From assembly GCA_951640195.1 (NCBI GenBank), contig OX621165.1, positions 682,001 through 746,000 of the forward strand: a stretch of DNA of 64,000 bases, given 5' to 3'. Origin of the DNA: Porpolomopsis calyptriformis (Eukaryota; Basidiomycota; Agaricomycetes; Agaricales; Hygrophoraceae). Numbering within the stretch: the stretch's first letter is position 1; each line of letters opens with the position of its first letter. Below the pieces are notes generated by a model that saw only the letters and a program-made list of their open reading frames with translations, had not been told where the DNA came from and searched no databases. Of this stretch, positions 23,421-35,035 are shown piece by piece. Position numbers and translations under genes: made by a program.

Positions 23421-26400
23421 ATGTCAATGATCATGAACCCAAGCACTCTCAACGACCATGACCACCGTCAGTTTTACTTTAATCCAGCTTCTTTCATTAG
23501 ACGTCATTCAATCAAAACAGAATCCACTTCTCCTTCTCCCGACCCGCCCTTCAATTTTTCTTTCCCTTCTCCTTCTCCTTCCTCTCCAAACCGTTCCGAA
23601 TCATCTTCATCTTCCGCTCACCCCCCGCTCTTTTCCTTTGGCTCGCTCATGTCCTGGCCCTCTCCCTCCTCCGCCACCAACACCTCCGCCACCATCCCCC
23701 CCCGCGACTGCGATCATTTCGACATCCAGTCTTCTCTCCCCAACGGCATCTCCTTCGGTCCTGATGAATACGACGATCTCGCAGAACTTGCAGACTTTCA
23801 TCCCTCTTCCTCCCTCCTCCCGGGTTCAACCACCCCCGGCGAAAAGATCATCAGGCGCAGGAGCAGCAAAGGTATGCAAGCCTTGTGCTTATTTTCTCGT
23901 CTCTCGACCTCAACCTATTGAACCCAGCATGCGACCAGTGTCGCAAATCAAAGTGCAAGTGCGAACGCGCCTCCCTCGATGACCCCTGCAAGAGTTGTAT
24001 GATGCTTGGCACTCGTCAGTCCCCTTCTTTGTTTCCTTTCGCAGTTTTCTCGCACAACATCCTTTCCTTCGGGCGAGCTCTTTACTATTTTCACATGAAA
24101 CCCATTTTTTTTTCCACTCCTCCATCCCTTTGCCTCATGCTTACCCCAAACACCCCTTTCTAGCGTGTACATTTCTCGGTCCATCCCGCAAACGCGGTCC
24201 CCCAAAAGGTTATATCGATGCCATCGAGGCACGACTGCATCAAACGGAGGCACTCCTGGGTATCATTATTGCCACAAAAGATGAGCGTGCACAGTCCCTC
24301 ATCCGGGATCTCTCCCAGGTGCGCCCCGCGATGCTGATGTCCATTGACCGCACAATCACCACACGTCATACGTTTGACATCACGTTCCTGGCATCTTTTT
24401 TTTTTTTTTTTCTGAACTGAGTTCAATTGTTCCGATGCCTTTTTGATTACATTCCTATTTTTCCCGAGTGTCTTCCGGAATACTGACATCGCTTCCATTG
24501 ACAGGACCCCTTAGCCAGGGAAATTATCAAACGTGTTGATAATTCTCCCTACGGCTCTGAAATTCACCGGCGGGGTGGGGGCAGTGGCTTAAACAAATCA
24601 CGCTCAGCCCACGTCCGTTCTGAATCCGACTCTGGTATTCACTTGAAGGTCGAAGGTGATCAACTTGACCTGCACTCTACGCAGTAAATATCATTCATCA
24701 CGTCGGCGGCCGAGCACCTAATCTCAGCATCTTCTCCCAGTCCTTCGAATGAATGGCAAGACCATGTTACCGCAATGCTAGAGGCCACCGCCCGCAGCGG
24801 TGGTCCTAAAAATGAACACGATACCTATCGTCTACCCTCAGATCGAGCCTTCTCTCAATATCTCCCCCAACGCCGATCCAGCCATCCCGGGAGCCAGTCA
24901 TCGCTCTATGTCATCCCTTCTGTCTCAGACAGCCGTGGGCGACAATCGTCGCCGATCCGGAGGCAACGAAGGAGAGTCGGTACTGAAGATTTTACCGCCT
25001 TGCAGGATGGATTTGTGTCACCCACGCGTGGCCACAGCGCCGAATACCACGTGGTTGGTGGCGCAGAAGACGGATCGGGCCATAGGCGGAGTTCGAGCTC
25101 ACTTGAATCGGTTAGCTCAGAGTCCGAAGAAGAGGTGACTGATGCTGTAGGGCAGCTAAGCCTGAATGAGCATGAGCAAGTTAGATACCATGGCAAAGCC
25201 AGTGGGCTCCATCTCCTCGGGAATAAGGACAGAGTTGATGCCAGGAATGAGGGGGGAATTTGGTGGGCATGCCTTTCTTTCTAGAGAGGCCATGGCTGAT
25301 TCCCGTCGCATCTAGGCGATTCCCGACAGCTGGAGTGTGGCCCCCGCTGCCCTCGAAGGTACTAAATCTCCCAACGGTGGCACCAAACACCGATCAGCCA
25401 GTGCCGCAACTACCAGAGCCTGCGAAACAGGAGCACCTTTTAGAGCTCTATTTCACCTACGTTCACCCGTCGCTTCCCATCATACACAAGGAGGCATTTT
25501 TTAATGCTTTCAAAACAGCGTAAGTAGCTGCGACGTGGAGGTTGAAGCCTTGGCTAACAACATCCTTTCATAGACATACAGGAGGGGACTCTCCGCTGTC
25601 AACCACATCGTCCGACGCCTCTTCCACACATCCACGTCCATTTAATAGCCGTCCCCGCCCCATATCTACCCTACTTCTCCTGGCCATGTTCGCTATCGCT
25701 GCACGTTACTCTTCCAGTAGTGTCCCCCCGCCTCCGCCAGACGGTTCGATGATGTGGCCCGCTGGTGATGACTTTTTCGACCAAGCGAAGGTGATCCTTG
25801 ATCGCTCATATGCGAGCTCACGGTCGTCAACGTGCCAAGCACTCCTTCTTATGGGTTACCGAGAGATCGGTATCGGGGCGATGGCACAAGCGTGGACCTA
25901 CATAGGTATGGCTGTGCGGATGGCTCAGGATTTGGGCATGCATCGCAGCGCAGATGGGTGGGCGAGGGTCGGTCTTGGGGGGAGGTTGTTCAACGATTGG
26001 GAGTTGCACCAGAGGAAGAGAATATGGTATGGCTGTGTTATCATGGATAAATACGTCTCGACGTATATCGGTGCGTTGGAAGGATTTTCTACTCATCTTC
26101 TAGGAGTACTTAAATATGACATAGGCCGGCCATTGTCGATCTTCGAACGAGACTTCAATACCCCGCTACCCAGCGAGAATAACGTTCGTCCTTTTTTTTA
26201 AATTTTATAATGTCAGCTAACTTTGCTCCTCCAGCCTGAGGAATTCGAAGAATGGAAACCACATACAACGGAGACCGATGATGCAAATAGATTTCAATCG
26301 GCAGCTGTTGCGCCTGTTGAAGGCCGCATCGTTTCCTGCTTCAATGCATCGGCCACATTATGTGAGAAAATATTCAGTCTTGGATTCTCTCTAAACTGAA

Positions 26401-27921
26401 AATTTCCCCAGCTGGACTACTCAGCATGATCGTCCAATCCATATATGCAGCCCATCCAGTCTCGAGCCGTCATACAGAATCCATTCACCTAGAAAGCCGG
26501 CTGGATAAATGGTATATTGAATTACCTGAACATTTACGTCACGAGCCAGGGTCGTCTAAACACCCTGTGCCTCTTCCCCACGTTTTAACACTTCATATGC
26601 AATATTGGTGTGCGGTGTTATTGTTGCACCGTCCCTTGTGAGTGTTGTTGTCTGAGGTTTTGCTTACACTGACTGGTTTTTATTAAGTATTCGACATTGT
26701 ACTCCTAAAAGTAAACAGTGAGTCGACAGTTCCTGGTAGTGATATCCTATCTTATTGTTTGTTTCTCTCACTCAAGTATTTATGATACTTCCGATGACGG
26801 CGAGGCTCGGGCAATCACAGAGAGAAGCTACGAGCTTTGCGCTGGCGCTGCTAATCACATCACTGCAATTGGCACGTATTGGTACCTACCACCCGTTTTG
26901 GTAAAGCTCATTATGGTTGTCGTGTTTCCAGTAACTGTCTATCTCGAAAATTACCCTATATCCCGCTCTGCGGTATTCCTATGCTATTATATTTTCACGG
27001 CCAGTATAATGCATGTAACCACTCGTGCGTGTCCCTGTATCATATGGGAGGCGAGAAATGGTCTCTAACACTCGGTGCTATTCTAGTCAGCACCTATCCC
27101 TCCGACCCGCAGGCTCGCATGGGCTTAACTAGATGCATGGAAGCCCTCAAAAAGATGGAAATTGTGTGGCCCAGTGCCGGGCGCGCGTTAGAGCTCCTGG
27201 CTGGCTCCAAATTTAATTTACAAGAAGCGGAACTCGCTGAACTATCCAATCACCCCGACCGTCACAAGCGTTCTGCCGAGCAGGATCTGGACACTGAAGA
27301 CATCGAAACTTATGCGCGTGGACAACTGCCAAATTACACCGCCGATTATCTGGCACTCCAATCGCAAGGATTTGATACGTCCGAGTATGGAAATCATGGC
27401 CGAGTGTATGCAAATGGCGTGGTCCTCCAGTCGGATGCGCCGCCGCCGCCGCCGTTCACGAATAATGATAACTCGTATATGTCCTCGGCTGACCGATGGC
27501 CGCCAGATGGTGGTCAAACCAATCCGTTCTCCGGTCCGCTGTCGACCTCGGTCCTCCCCCAGCTGTATAGCACTGGACTGGTTGACGACCGTGCGGCCTC
27601 GGGGGTCCGTGTCTACGCAAATTCGTATGATCGTGGTGTGGGATATGAAAAGGGACGTCCATATCCGCAGTACTGGAATGACTGCACGACGTTCCCACAG
27701 TTAGGGACTGCATATGGCAACATGTCTGTGCAGTTTGATCAAAACGTCGAACCGGATTCGGGCCAATCCTCGGCGAACACTTCGACTGTATACCTTCCCG
27801 AAGAATATAACATCTACAGTGAGTCTCGTTGAAACCCCCCTCCCTTGCAGCATATGAGGATCTGACCCCCGAGATTTGCTTGTTTTTGCCAGTGTCTAGT
27901 CAACGTCCGCCTCCTTCGTGA
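23421..27921 (+). CDS. Zn2Cys6 fungal-specific transcription factor
   Basis: Fourteen exons give about 1176 residues: 23421-23871, 23928-24014, 24164-24318, 24505-24655, 24728-25262, 25316-25519, 25574-26070, 26125-26183, 26235-26361, 26412-26637, 26688-26717, 26777-27024, 27087-27818, 27893-27921. A Ser/Pro-rich head leads to the binuclear zinc cluster CDQCRKSKCKCE...CKSC...PCTF at about residues 150-185, then GPSRKRGPPKGYIDAIEARL, a dimerisation coil. The central region (HLLELYFTYVHPSLPIIHKEAF to LSRSAVFL-like segments) is the fungal_trans middle homology domain. It should bind paired DNA half-sites and regulate metabolism; the target pathway is unknown. The last exon adds MSSQRPPPS; without it the frame stops at 27832. 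A possible extra GC-AG intron lies at 26872-26931. Confidence 0.88.
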
Positions 27922-28231
27922 TCTCACCGTGGCATCTTAATATTAGCGTTTGTACTCGTTCTTTTGGCTCCGCTTGGTTATGTGATTTCGTTCGTTCTGT
28001 TGTATTGTAAACTCTGGACAAGGTGCACGGTGATATTCTCCCTGCGGTTGTCGGCTCTTTCTTGTATCCGCTAGTCTCAGATCTTGTGTTGTGATTTTTT
28101 GAAATTACACGCACACATTCATTTCATTTGTTCTACGCGACTGGCAAGAGTTTGATAAACAGCTATAAAAAAATTCGCGTACTCCACCCAGCGGTAAAGG
28201 GTCATGGAGTCATCGCGATCCCTCTCGACTC
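27922..28231. other. Convergent intergenic stretch
   Basis: About 310 bases between converging genes, probably both 3' untranslated regions. Nothing else seen. Confidence 0.5.
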
Positions 28232-28973
28232 TCAATCCTCTTTGTTCAAAAAATCTAGACCTGTGGCCCTGACCTTCGCAACAATCGTTTGGTACCAATT
28301 AGCGATAACGTTCATTGCGGCAGGCGAAAAGCCTTGCTCGGTAAAACCAGCTACATAATTGACAAGGTTCTTCGCTATTTTGTCTACCAGCACGACGGGA
28401 TCTTTTGTTGGATCGAGCGAGGGTTTGGGCGCGGCGGCGGCGGGGGAAAGGGCCATGAGCTGTGGCTGGATCTGTGGCAGTGGCTCGATGGACAACCCGA
28501 GGATGAGCGTGGGGTCGCTCGCGGCGGCGTTTTGGGTTGCGAAGCTTGCGGTGAAGGCGTCGGTGTGGGTGGCCGTTGTTGGGTTTGGGATGAAGGTGCC
28601 GCGGAGACGAAATATGGCGGAGGGTTTGTCGTTTGAGAGCCTGGTGGGAAAAAAAGAATAGTGGTTTTTGGCAGGGAAGAAGTAAGGTGGGGGAAGGACT
28701 TACATTCCTAGAAGCTGGAAACCTTTCCCTGGCCAGAAGAGATGGACTGTTGCGCCATATCCGTCAGGGAAGGGGACTGCGTCAATATTGAGTCGTTACT
28801 GCAAGGTCATCGTTCTTGGATGGAGAAACGGGGTAATGCTTACCTGTTCCTAGAAGGAACACACAGATATGATTGATGGTGCTGGCAGAAGGTAGATGAA
28901 AGACGATGCGAGTCTCGTCGACTTGTTGAAAGTTAGTCTCGAGGGGTCGGCCTGGAACGCAACACGCGAACAT
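28232..28973 (-). CDS. Hikeshi/OPI10 family protein
   Basis: Exons 28973-28844, 28776-28704 and 28640-28232 give 203 residues. The N-terminus MFACCVPGRPLETNFQQVDE, the segments HICVFLLGTVPFPDGYGATVHLFWP (split across an intron) and FQLLGMLSNDKPSAIFRLRG, and the C-terminal DPVVLVDKIAKNLVNYVAGF match the Hikeshi/Opi10 family along its full length. Human Hikeshi carries Hsp70 into the nucleus during heat stress, and yeast Opi10 mutants overproduce inositol. The middle is Ala/Pro-rich. No heat-shock element was identified by eye upstream. Confidence 0.9.
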
Positions 28974-29784
28974 GGTTAAAGTGGGTTAATGTGAGGACGG
29001 AGAGGGGGGTGTCGGGATGAGGTATTGCCTCGAATACCGGAGAGCGGGAGGAGACTTATTGGAGGTGGTGGTCATGTTCAAGATCATTCCGGAATTTCCT
29101 TTATAAGTGACATCACAGGCCACAGCAAGCACTCTGAACTGCTCTTTACGCGTAAACCCCTCCCCGTGCAGCTTCCCGTGCTTGTGTATGTTGAAACCGT
29201 CGTCGCTGTATATGATCGGATTGTTGTGCAGTGATCAGCCACCTGCCCTCTTGCCAATGTTTTGTCTTTTATCGCAGGGGCATCCATATAACTCGGGCAA
29301 TTCTGGTTCATAATCCTTGTTGACTGTCTCAAGTTGTCTCTTGCGGCCGTTCACCAACTCCATTAATTTTTTCGATTGTCTTTCGATCATTCTTGCCAGA
29401 CGCCATGCGTGGAAGAGCGACCTCTTGGCTCATGTGCGGACAAGGTATTTTCTGGTCTGTCTCCTCGCACAAGAAGAAAGTTTCGCCGTTTGTTTCTCCT
29501 GTCTCCGCAGACAACCTTACGTTCATTCCAATTCCACATTTGGCCAGCCCGACATGTTGTATGCAAGTGTCACCGCAGCAGATAGGGTGACCTTCTCAAC
29601 AAGGATATGATTACTTTCAAGAAACTAGGTCTGCGTGCGTAGGTCGGATCTTGTTGGCCACTTGGATATTGTGTTGTCTCTACCAGCCTTTTATCAAGGT
29701 TGGTGCAGCGATTTTTCGCACTTGGCCCGAGGTACGACGGCGGACAAATGTCAATTAAAGGGCATAAACCTCTGGCACCGTGGC
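28974..29784. other. Intergenic region before F-box relic
   Basis: About 800 bases. Short frames on both strands lack domains. I see no RNA gene or clear repeat. Confidence 0.45.
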
Positions 29785-29990
29785 AGCAAGGACTCATACC
29801 GTCCAATTATACAAAATATACCGATAATGTCACCTCGCGTGTCTGCAGCTTAACATGGAGGGCCTTTTTACATGCCAGCCGGTTTATCCTCCTTCACGAT
29901 CTTCACCTGAGAAAAAATCACCAACTCAACCGCTTTTTGAAATGCCATGCAAATATGTGCTTGGGTCGCATCCCATTGTGGGCACCGTCG
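29785..29990 (+). pseudogene. F-box gene fragment (5' part)
   Basis: DNA closely similar to positions 46-230 of the window: the stretch for CNLQLNMEGLFTCQP-like residues in shifted frames still shows the shared bases for ...SLTCKAFLHASRFILLHDLHL. There are internal deletions, including part of the IIDNLDR segment, and homology stops after about 200 bases. It has no intact frame and is a truncated relic of the family at 30-1195. Confidence 0.8.
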
Positions 29991-30371
29991 AAATATGATT
30001 GAGGGCATGCCAGACTTCAACTTTCGAGTGAATGATTCTCGTTGAGAGGTTTATTCGTCTGGCTTGCTATATTCCGATCGTCAATACGTCCAGCCGGTAA
30101 CGCTGAAGTCTCGTTAAAGCAACAAAGTGTCATTTTGGGAGATGTATTGATAAATGCTGGAACGCGAGGACGAGCCATCGTGCCAGATGAGGGACCCTCA
30201 AGGACGACATCAGAGAGGGCAAAAATTTGCACAACTGAACGCTGCACGTATCAGTATTTGCAGAAGATCCGCCTTCCTTAATCGCAGCTCGCGAGCTGTA
30301 AGAGTGGTTTCATCAGCCACTGGATTGTATATAGCGGACAGATAAACGAGCGCAACAGTCAAGATACTTCT
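29991..30371. other. Intergenic stretch
   Basis: About 380 bases between an F-box relic and the end of the HMG-CoA lyase gene. No feature recognised. Confidence 0.45.
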
Positions 30372-31614
30372 CTACATTTTGGCCTCTGCCTTCCCTTCTT
30401 GAGCATCCCTTATCTTCCTTGCCCGGATAGCTTTCCCGGCTCGACTAACGTTATCCTTGCCTAGTTGGTTGTTGATCCACCATCCAATTTCCACGATCTT
30501 ATCCAGATTCGCATCGCCAGCCACATTGTAATGAGAACCCTTCAAGGCGTATAGGACATCCTCAGTTGCGACGTTTCCTGTTGCGCCAGGAGAGTATGGA
30601 CAGCCGCCAAGGCCGCCGACGGATGAGTCTATTGTCCGGATGCCATGGGAAAGCGAGGTTAAAACATTGGCCACCGCAGTCCCATATGTGTCATGAAACT
30701 GGTAGATGATCAATCGAAACCAAAATGGAGAGGTAGAAAGATAGTACGAACATGTCCCTACGGAAAAACAACCGTGAACAAATAGATTTAGACCAAGGGT
30801 GTGCAGGAGGGGCTCACCGCTAGCTTTTGTACGGGTACTGCCTTCTTCACTTCCTCGATCATCTCGCTCACCTGGGCGGGTGTGCCCATTCCAACCGTGT
30901 CCCCCAGACTAACTTGATAACAGCCCATCTCGATCAACTCCTTTGCCACATCCCTGACCCGTTTGTAATCGACTTGCCCGGTGTAAGGACAGACGATCAC
31001 GACGCTGACATACCCTCTAACACGGAGGCCATTGGCCAAAGCTTCTCTGGCCACGGGGAAGAGCCGGGCGAGGGAGGCAGCGGTGGTTGTGTTCAGATTC
31101 GCCTGCGCGAACGCGTCGGTGGCGGCCGTGAAGATGGATATTTCGTCGATGAGCGGTGGAGGGTGGGCAGGTAAGGATGCAGCAGCGTGGTATGAAGAAA
31201 GGAGAGCGAGGACATGGTCGAGACCCTTCTGGTTTGGGACCAGGACTGGGTAGTGTACACCTTGAAGTCGTTCGATCTTGGTGACCACTTCGGCGGTGCC
31301 AGCCATCTGTGTCGGACGTGGGTGACAAGTCCATAGATGCGTTGTGAATTACTTGCCTGAGGGACCCATTTCGGGCTCACAAAGCTTCCGGTTTCGATGT
31401 TTTGTAGTCCAGCTTTGGAGAGCCTGTTGATGAGCTCTACCTTGACATCGACGGGGATGATGCCTTTTTCGTTTTGAAGTCCATCGCGAGGGCCAACCTC
31501 GACTATGTTCACCAGATTATCTGTGGGTGAAACGGTAACGTATGTCCTACACCTGAAAGGTTCCAGACGAAGCAGGCGTCGGTTCGTAAGACGCAGCGCT
31601 CGGTGAGCAAACAT
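30372..31614 (-). CDS. Hydroxymethylglutaryl-CoA lyase
   Basis: Four exons (31614-31357, 31306-30818, 30757-30752, 30698-30372) give 359 residues. It cleaves HMG-CoA to acetoacetate and acetyl-CoA, the last step of leucine breakdown. VEVGPRDGLQNEKG holds the metal-binding Asp, SFVSPKWVPQMAG follows, and SVGGLGGCPYSPGATGNVATEDVLY contains the catalytic Cys signature. The first 30 residues are basic and hydrophobic, fitting a mitochondrial presequence, and there is no C-terminal peroxisomal signal. Intron 1 uses a GC donor (CTCAG|GCAAGT). The HFHDTYG metal motif is only complete if a 6-base microexon, GGACAT, is included between two normal introns. Confidence 0.93.
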
Positions 31615-31666
31615 GCTGGCATAACCGCACGAGATATTTTAGATAAGTACATGGTCAGGTCGCTCT

Positions 31667-32608
31667 CTAATCATCCCCTCCGTAACCTCCATCCCCTCCA
31701 TCGTCACCCCCATCATCCCCGTCCCCTCCGCCGTCCCCTCCACCATCCCCTCCATCGTAACCCCCATCGTCACCCCCATCGTCACCCCCATCGTCACCCC
31801 CATCGTCGCCGTCATCACCGCCGTCTCCCTCGTAATCTCCCCCGCCATATCCATAGTCACCTTCACCCTCTCCTCCATCGTCACCCCCATCTTCTTCGCG
31901 CTCGCCGTATGCTCCATACCCTTCAGCAACTCCTTCATATTCGGGTCCTTCATCGTCCTCTCCTTCGCCTCGTCCCCTGTATCCTCTCTCTGGGTAGGGA
32001 GCCCCTCCTCGTGCTGCCCAGGGCATCTCGCCGTGACCGCTACTAGGCATCCCACCGCGAACTGCACCAGGTGTACCACCACGACCTCCCCAAGGTGTAC
32101 TACCATGCACTGCACCACCGCGAACTGCACCAGGTGTACCTCCGCGACCTCCACCAGGTGTACCACCGCGACCCCTTCCAGGCGTACCACCACGCACGGG
32201 ACCACCCCGACCTCCACCAGGCGTACCACCACGCATGGGACCACCCCGACCTCCACCAGGCGTACTACCACGCACGGGACCACCCCGACCTCCACCAGGC
32301 GTACCACCACGCACAGGACCACCCCGACCTCCACCAGGCGTACCACCACGCGTGGGACCACCCCGACCTCCCCCAGGCGTACCACCACGCACGGGACCAC
32401 CCCGACCTCCCCCAGGCGTACCACCACGCACGGGACCACCCCGACCTCCACCAGGCATACCACCACGCACGGGACCACCGTGAACTCCACCAGGTGCCCC
32501 ACCACGGACTGTATGGGGCGCGCCATGTACTCCGCCCTGTCCTTGATTGTGCTCTTGAACGTGACTCCTGCCCTCCTCCTCTTCCATAGAACTGCTGCAG
32601 CAGCCCAT
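31667..32608 (-). CDS. MGCC-headed RGG-repeat protein with acidic Gly/Asp tail
   Basis: A single-exon frame of 313 residues. It begins MGCCSSSMEEEEGR: Gly2 and Cys3/Cys4 fit a myristoylation plus palmitoylation site, so membrane attachment is likely. Residues about 45-150 are eight copies of a 13-residue unit, consensus RGGPVRGGTPGGG, followed by variant RGGTPGAV units, then a short Tyr/Glu/Pro-rich link. The last 100 residues are an acidic Gly/Asp stretch (DGGDDGG units). RGG boxes usually bind RNA and are arginine-methylated; opposed basic and acidic ends suggest self-association. I do not recognise the protein. Long frames on the opposite strand are shadows of the repeat. It lies upstream of HMG-CoA lyase on the same strand. 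Confidence 0.65.
   Translation of the reverse strand: MGCCSSSMEEEEGRSHVQEHNQGQGGVHGAPHTVRGGAPGGVHGGPVRGGMPGGGRGGPVRGGTPGGGRGGPVRGGTPGGGRGGPTRGGTPGGGRGGPVRGGTPGGGRGGPVRGSTPGGGRGGPMRGGTPGGGRGGPVRGGTPGRGRGGTPGGGRGGTPGAVRGGAVHGSTPWGGRGGTPGAVRGGMPSSGHGEMPWAARGGAPYPERGYRGRGEGEDDEGPEYEGVAEGYGAYGEREEDGGDDGGEGEGDYGYGGGDYEGDGGDDGDDGGDDGGDDGGDDGGYDGGDGGGDGGGDGDDGGDDGGDGGYGGDD
32160..32500 (-). repeat. 39-base tandem repeat in the RGG gene
   Basis: Eight near-identical 39-base units encode the 13-residue RGGPVRGGTPGGG repeat. Variation is mostly single bases (T to M, S, T to V at fixed places), which suggests recent expansion by slippage or unequal exchange. Copy number may differ between strains. Confidence 0.85.
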
Positions 32609-32969
32609 TGTGTGTTGGGTGAGGTGACTGGCGACTAAGAAAACATCATGATGAATCCTTTACTTTTATACTTGAGAACGGGCTCTAAATGAGAGAGAGC
32701 CTGCCATCGATCACTAAGGTGACTAGACGACAAAAAGTAATCGGAAACGTGTGCGGAGGTTTGATAATCAATTTATTCGCATTCTGTACGCCGAAAACGT
32801 TCCTAGGCTTGCCCATATCTCGCAGAGGAATGCGGCGACACAAGCCCGTAGCGCTGGCGGTTAAGCGCGCAAACGTGCAACGCTGAGGTCTGTGATTGCT
32901 TTTCCGGCCTTTGTTTCCCGAAACGCAAGTATATATCCACACGGGACTGTGTTCAGAGCGCTGGCGCTC
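32609..32969. other. Divergent intergenic stretch
   Basis: About 360 bases that should hold the promoters of the RGG-repeat gene and the hydrolase gene. A TATACTTTTG-like stretch is present on the minus side near 32650-32675 (TTTTATACTTG). Nothing else seen. Confidence 0.4.
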
Positions 32970-34383
32970 ATGTTTACTGTCGCTAGCAGGTCTTATACTT
33001 TTGATCCCAAACCCGCCCACCCATTTCTGATCACTGCAAAACGATACTGGAGTCCATCGTCTTCCTCCGCGCTCGATCCGCATGCTCTCACACTTGTCTT
33101 AACACACGGCAGTAGCCATCACAAGGAACATTGGGAGCCAACGATCGAAGAGCTCTTCAGCCTACTGGATTTAAGGGATGGGAACGCGAAGATCAAGGAA
33201 ATCTGGTCAGTTGATGCGCCCGGTCATGGTGATGCAACCATCGTGAACGAGAAGCCACTTCAACGTCACATTCTATGTACGTCCTAGATCTGCATCTGTT
33301 TGGCATCTCATCTTGATGGTGCCAAATTTTAAAGTTAGTTGGGAAGAATACGCGAAAACCATCCACGTGTTTCTCACAGGGGCGGGGACTGGTGTTGGTG
33401 TCGACTTTAGCACACACAGACTAGTTGGCATTGGCCATTCGATGGGGGCTACCTCACTGTAAGTTTGACGCTGACGCTACATTCACACATCCTACAATTA
33501 ACCGGAAATATCAGTGTTCTGTCCACGACTTATCATCCTAAAATACAATATTCATCCATTGTCCTTGTCGAACCAATGCTTTTCAGCCAGGATACGTGGG
33601 ACAAACAACCATATCCTGTCGTGGCAGGGGCATTGAAACGCCGCGATATTTGGCCCAGCAGGGAGGATGCATATGCATATATGAAATCTAGATCATCATT
33701 CCAAGTATGGGATGATAGGGTTCTAAGGTTATATACGGTGAGGAGATTGTTGTGGCAATAGGGCAGGAAGCCTCAAGCTTCGTCCAAGGACTGCCGAGTT
33801 ATCTTTTTGTATTTTTTGCACTAAATCCTCATCCAGGAACACGGACTACGATCCTTACCCACCGTCGACTACCCCGATAAATCTGAAGGCATCACGCTAT
33901 CATGCAGCAAATTCCGAGAAGCAGTGCGTTTGGGTCCTTCACATCCGTACATGCTCTTTGAATATCCACTTGTCACCTTCAGGCCATCTATCGCAATTTG
34001 GCCAGCCCTACACGAGCATATCACCTTCTCTCCTCCTTTCTCAAAGACCGACCGGTGCACCTCATTTATGGATCCATCGATGACTTTGTGTAAGCAGCCA
34101 CCACTACAGACTTGAGGGTCTGTCTCCAATCACCGGATTCTCGCAGGTCGGGTATGAGACCCGATGTTCTCAACAAAGCCTCAGGTGGGATAGAGAATTT
34201 TGCTTCAGTTGCTTGGGTGGAAGGTTCTGGACACCTGGTAGGTTAGCCTGTGCGTCAGAAAATCGATAAAGCTTACCTTCGTCTCAGGTGGTTCAAACAT
34301 TTCCCCGCGCCCTAGCGGCGAAAATCTACGACGCGCTTTCGAATGGAGAGGCAACATTTGCTGCATTGAGTGCAAGGCTCTAG
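32970..34383 (+). CDS. Alpha/beta hydrolase with C-terminal peroxisomal signal
   Basis: Seven exons (32970-33276, 33335-33458, 33515-33737, 33837-33923, 33983-34089, 34147-34237, 34288-34383) give 344 residues. LTHGSSHHKEHWEP supplies the oxyanion region, GIGHSMGATSL the nucleophile elbow with the Ser, YGSIDDFV a likely catalytic Asp, and EGSGHLV the His. This is a complete AB-hydrolase fold. The last residues are SARL, and ARL fits the PTS1 consensus (S/A/C)(K/R/H)(L/M), so peroxisomal location is likely. It recalls yeast Lpx1 and the Akt2-type hydrolases of Alternaria, but the substrate is unknown. The fifth exon start at 33983 (AIYRNLASPTRAYH) was chosen because it alone keeps the VHLIYGSIDD frame. 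Confidence 0.85.
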
Positions 34384-35035
34384 TGCGGGTCTGATGCTGA
34401 TTTTATTAGAGTTGAAGAACGGCTTCCGGCTGATTAACCTCCGTCACTCATGCCTGCGATCTTTAACCTATGGATATCCTTCGACTTACTCTGTATTTAT
34501 CCGAAATCCGTTTGAAACATGACGTTCCAAATCTTGTACCCCCATTTATCTGCGGGAAGAGGTGTCATGTCGTATACTTGGCCTGATCTCAGTAATCGAA
34601 GACTTCTTGAAGACTCTGTCCCGATCATTGGGCCGCCGTATAGTTCACTCTTTGTAACCCATACTCTGTGTTAGTGGCTTTCCGTTGGCTGAATCCCTTC
34701 CTGCACCCTTTTATCGAATTTATATGCAAAATATCGATGCGCGCTCAAGACTGTAGATGTTCAAAGTCGGTTGATGGGATAGAAAATCCATAAGTGGTCT
34801 ATGATCGATCAATGCTTTGGTGATACATCTTGACGATTAGTGACACGATTCAACGCAAAAAAATCTAGAGACATATGTTTTCATTCTTTATAATTGTCGG
34901 AGTACCTTGCAGTATAGAGGCATGAAATCCTTTACATATTACTGATGATGACCTATAATGTTTTCTACCAAGGAAAAGCCCGGAAGACCTCCTTTTGAGT
35001 AGGGAAATCCCAAGAGTTGATCCCCAGCCCATCGT
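34384..35035. other. Convergent intergenic region
   Basis: About 650 bases between converging genes; rich in T and A with several possible polyadenylation motifs. No coding or repeat signal. Confidence 0.5.

Noticed and set aside
31525..31560. Short intron of about 32 bases in the HMG-CoA lyase presequence
   Set aside because: Reading through gives a good presequence in frame, and the intron would be unusually short.
31639..32638. Long open frames on both strands opposite or overlapping the RGG-repeat gene (up to 295 residues)
   Set aside because: They are repeat shadows: the 39-base unit lacks stops in several frames. Only the MGCC frame has a sensible start and a structured change from repeat to acidic tail.
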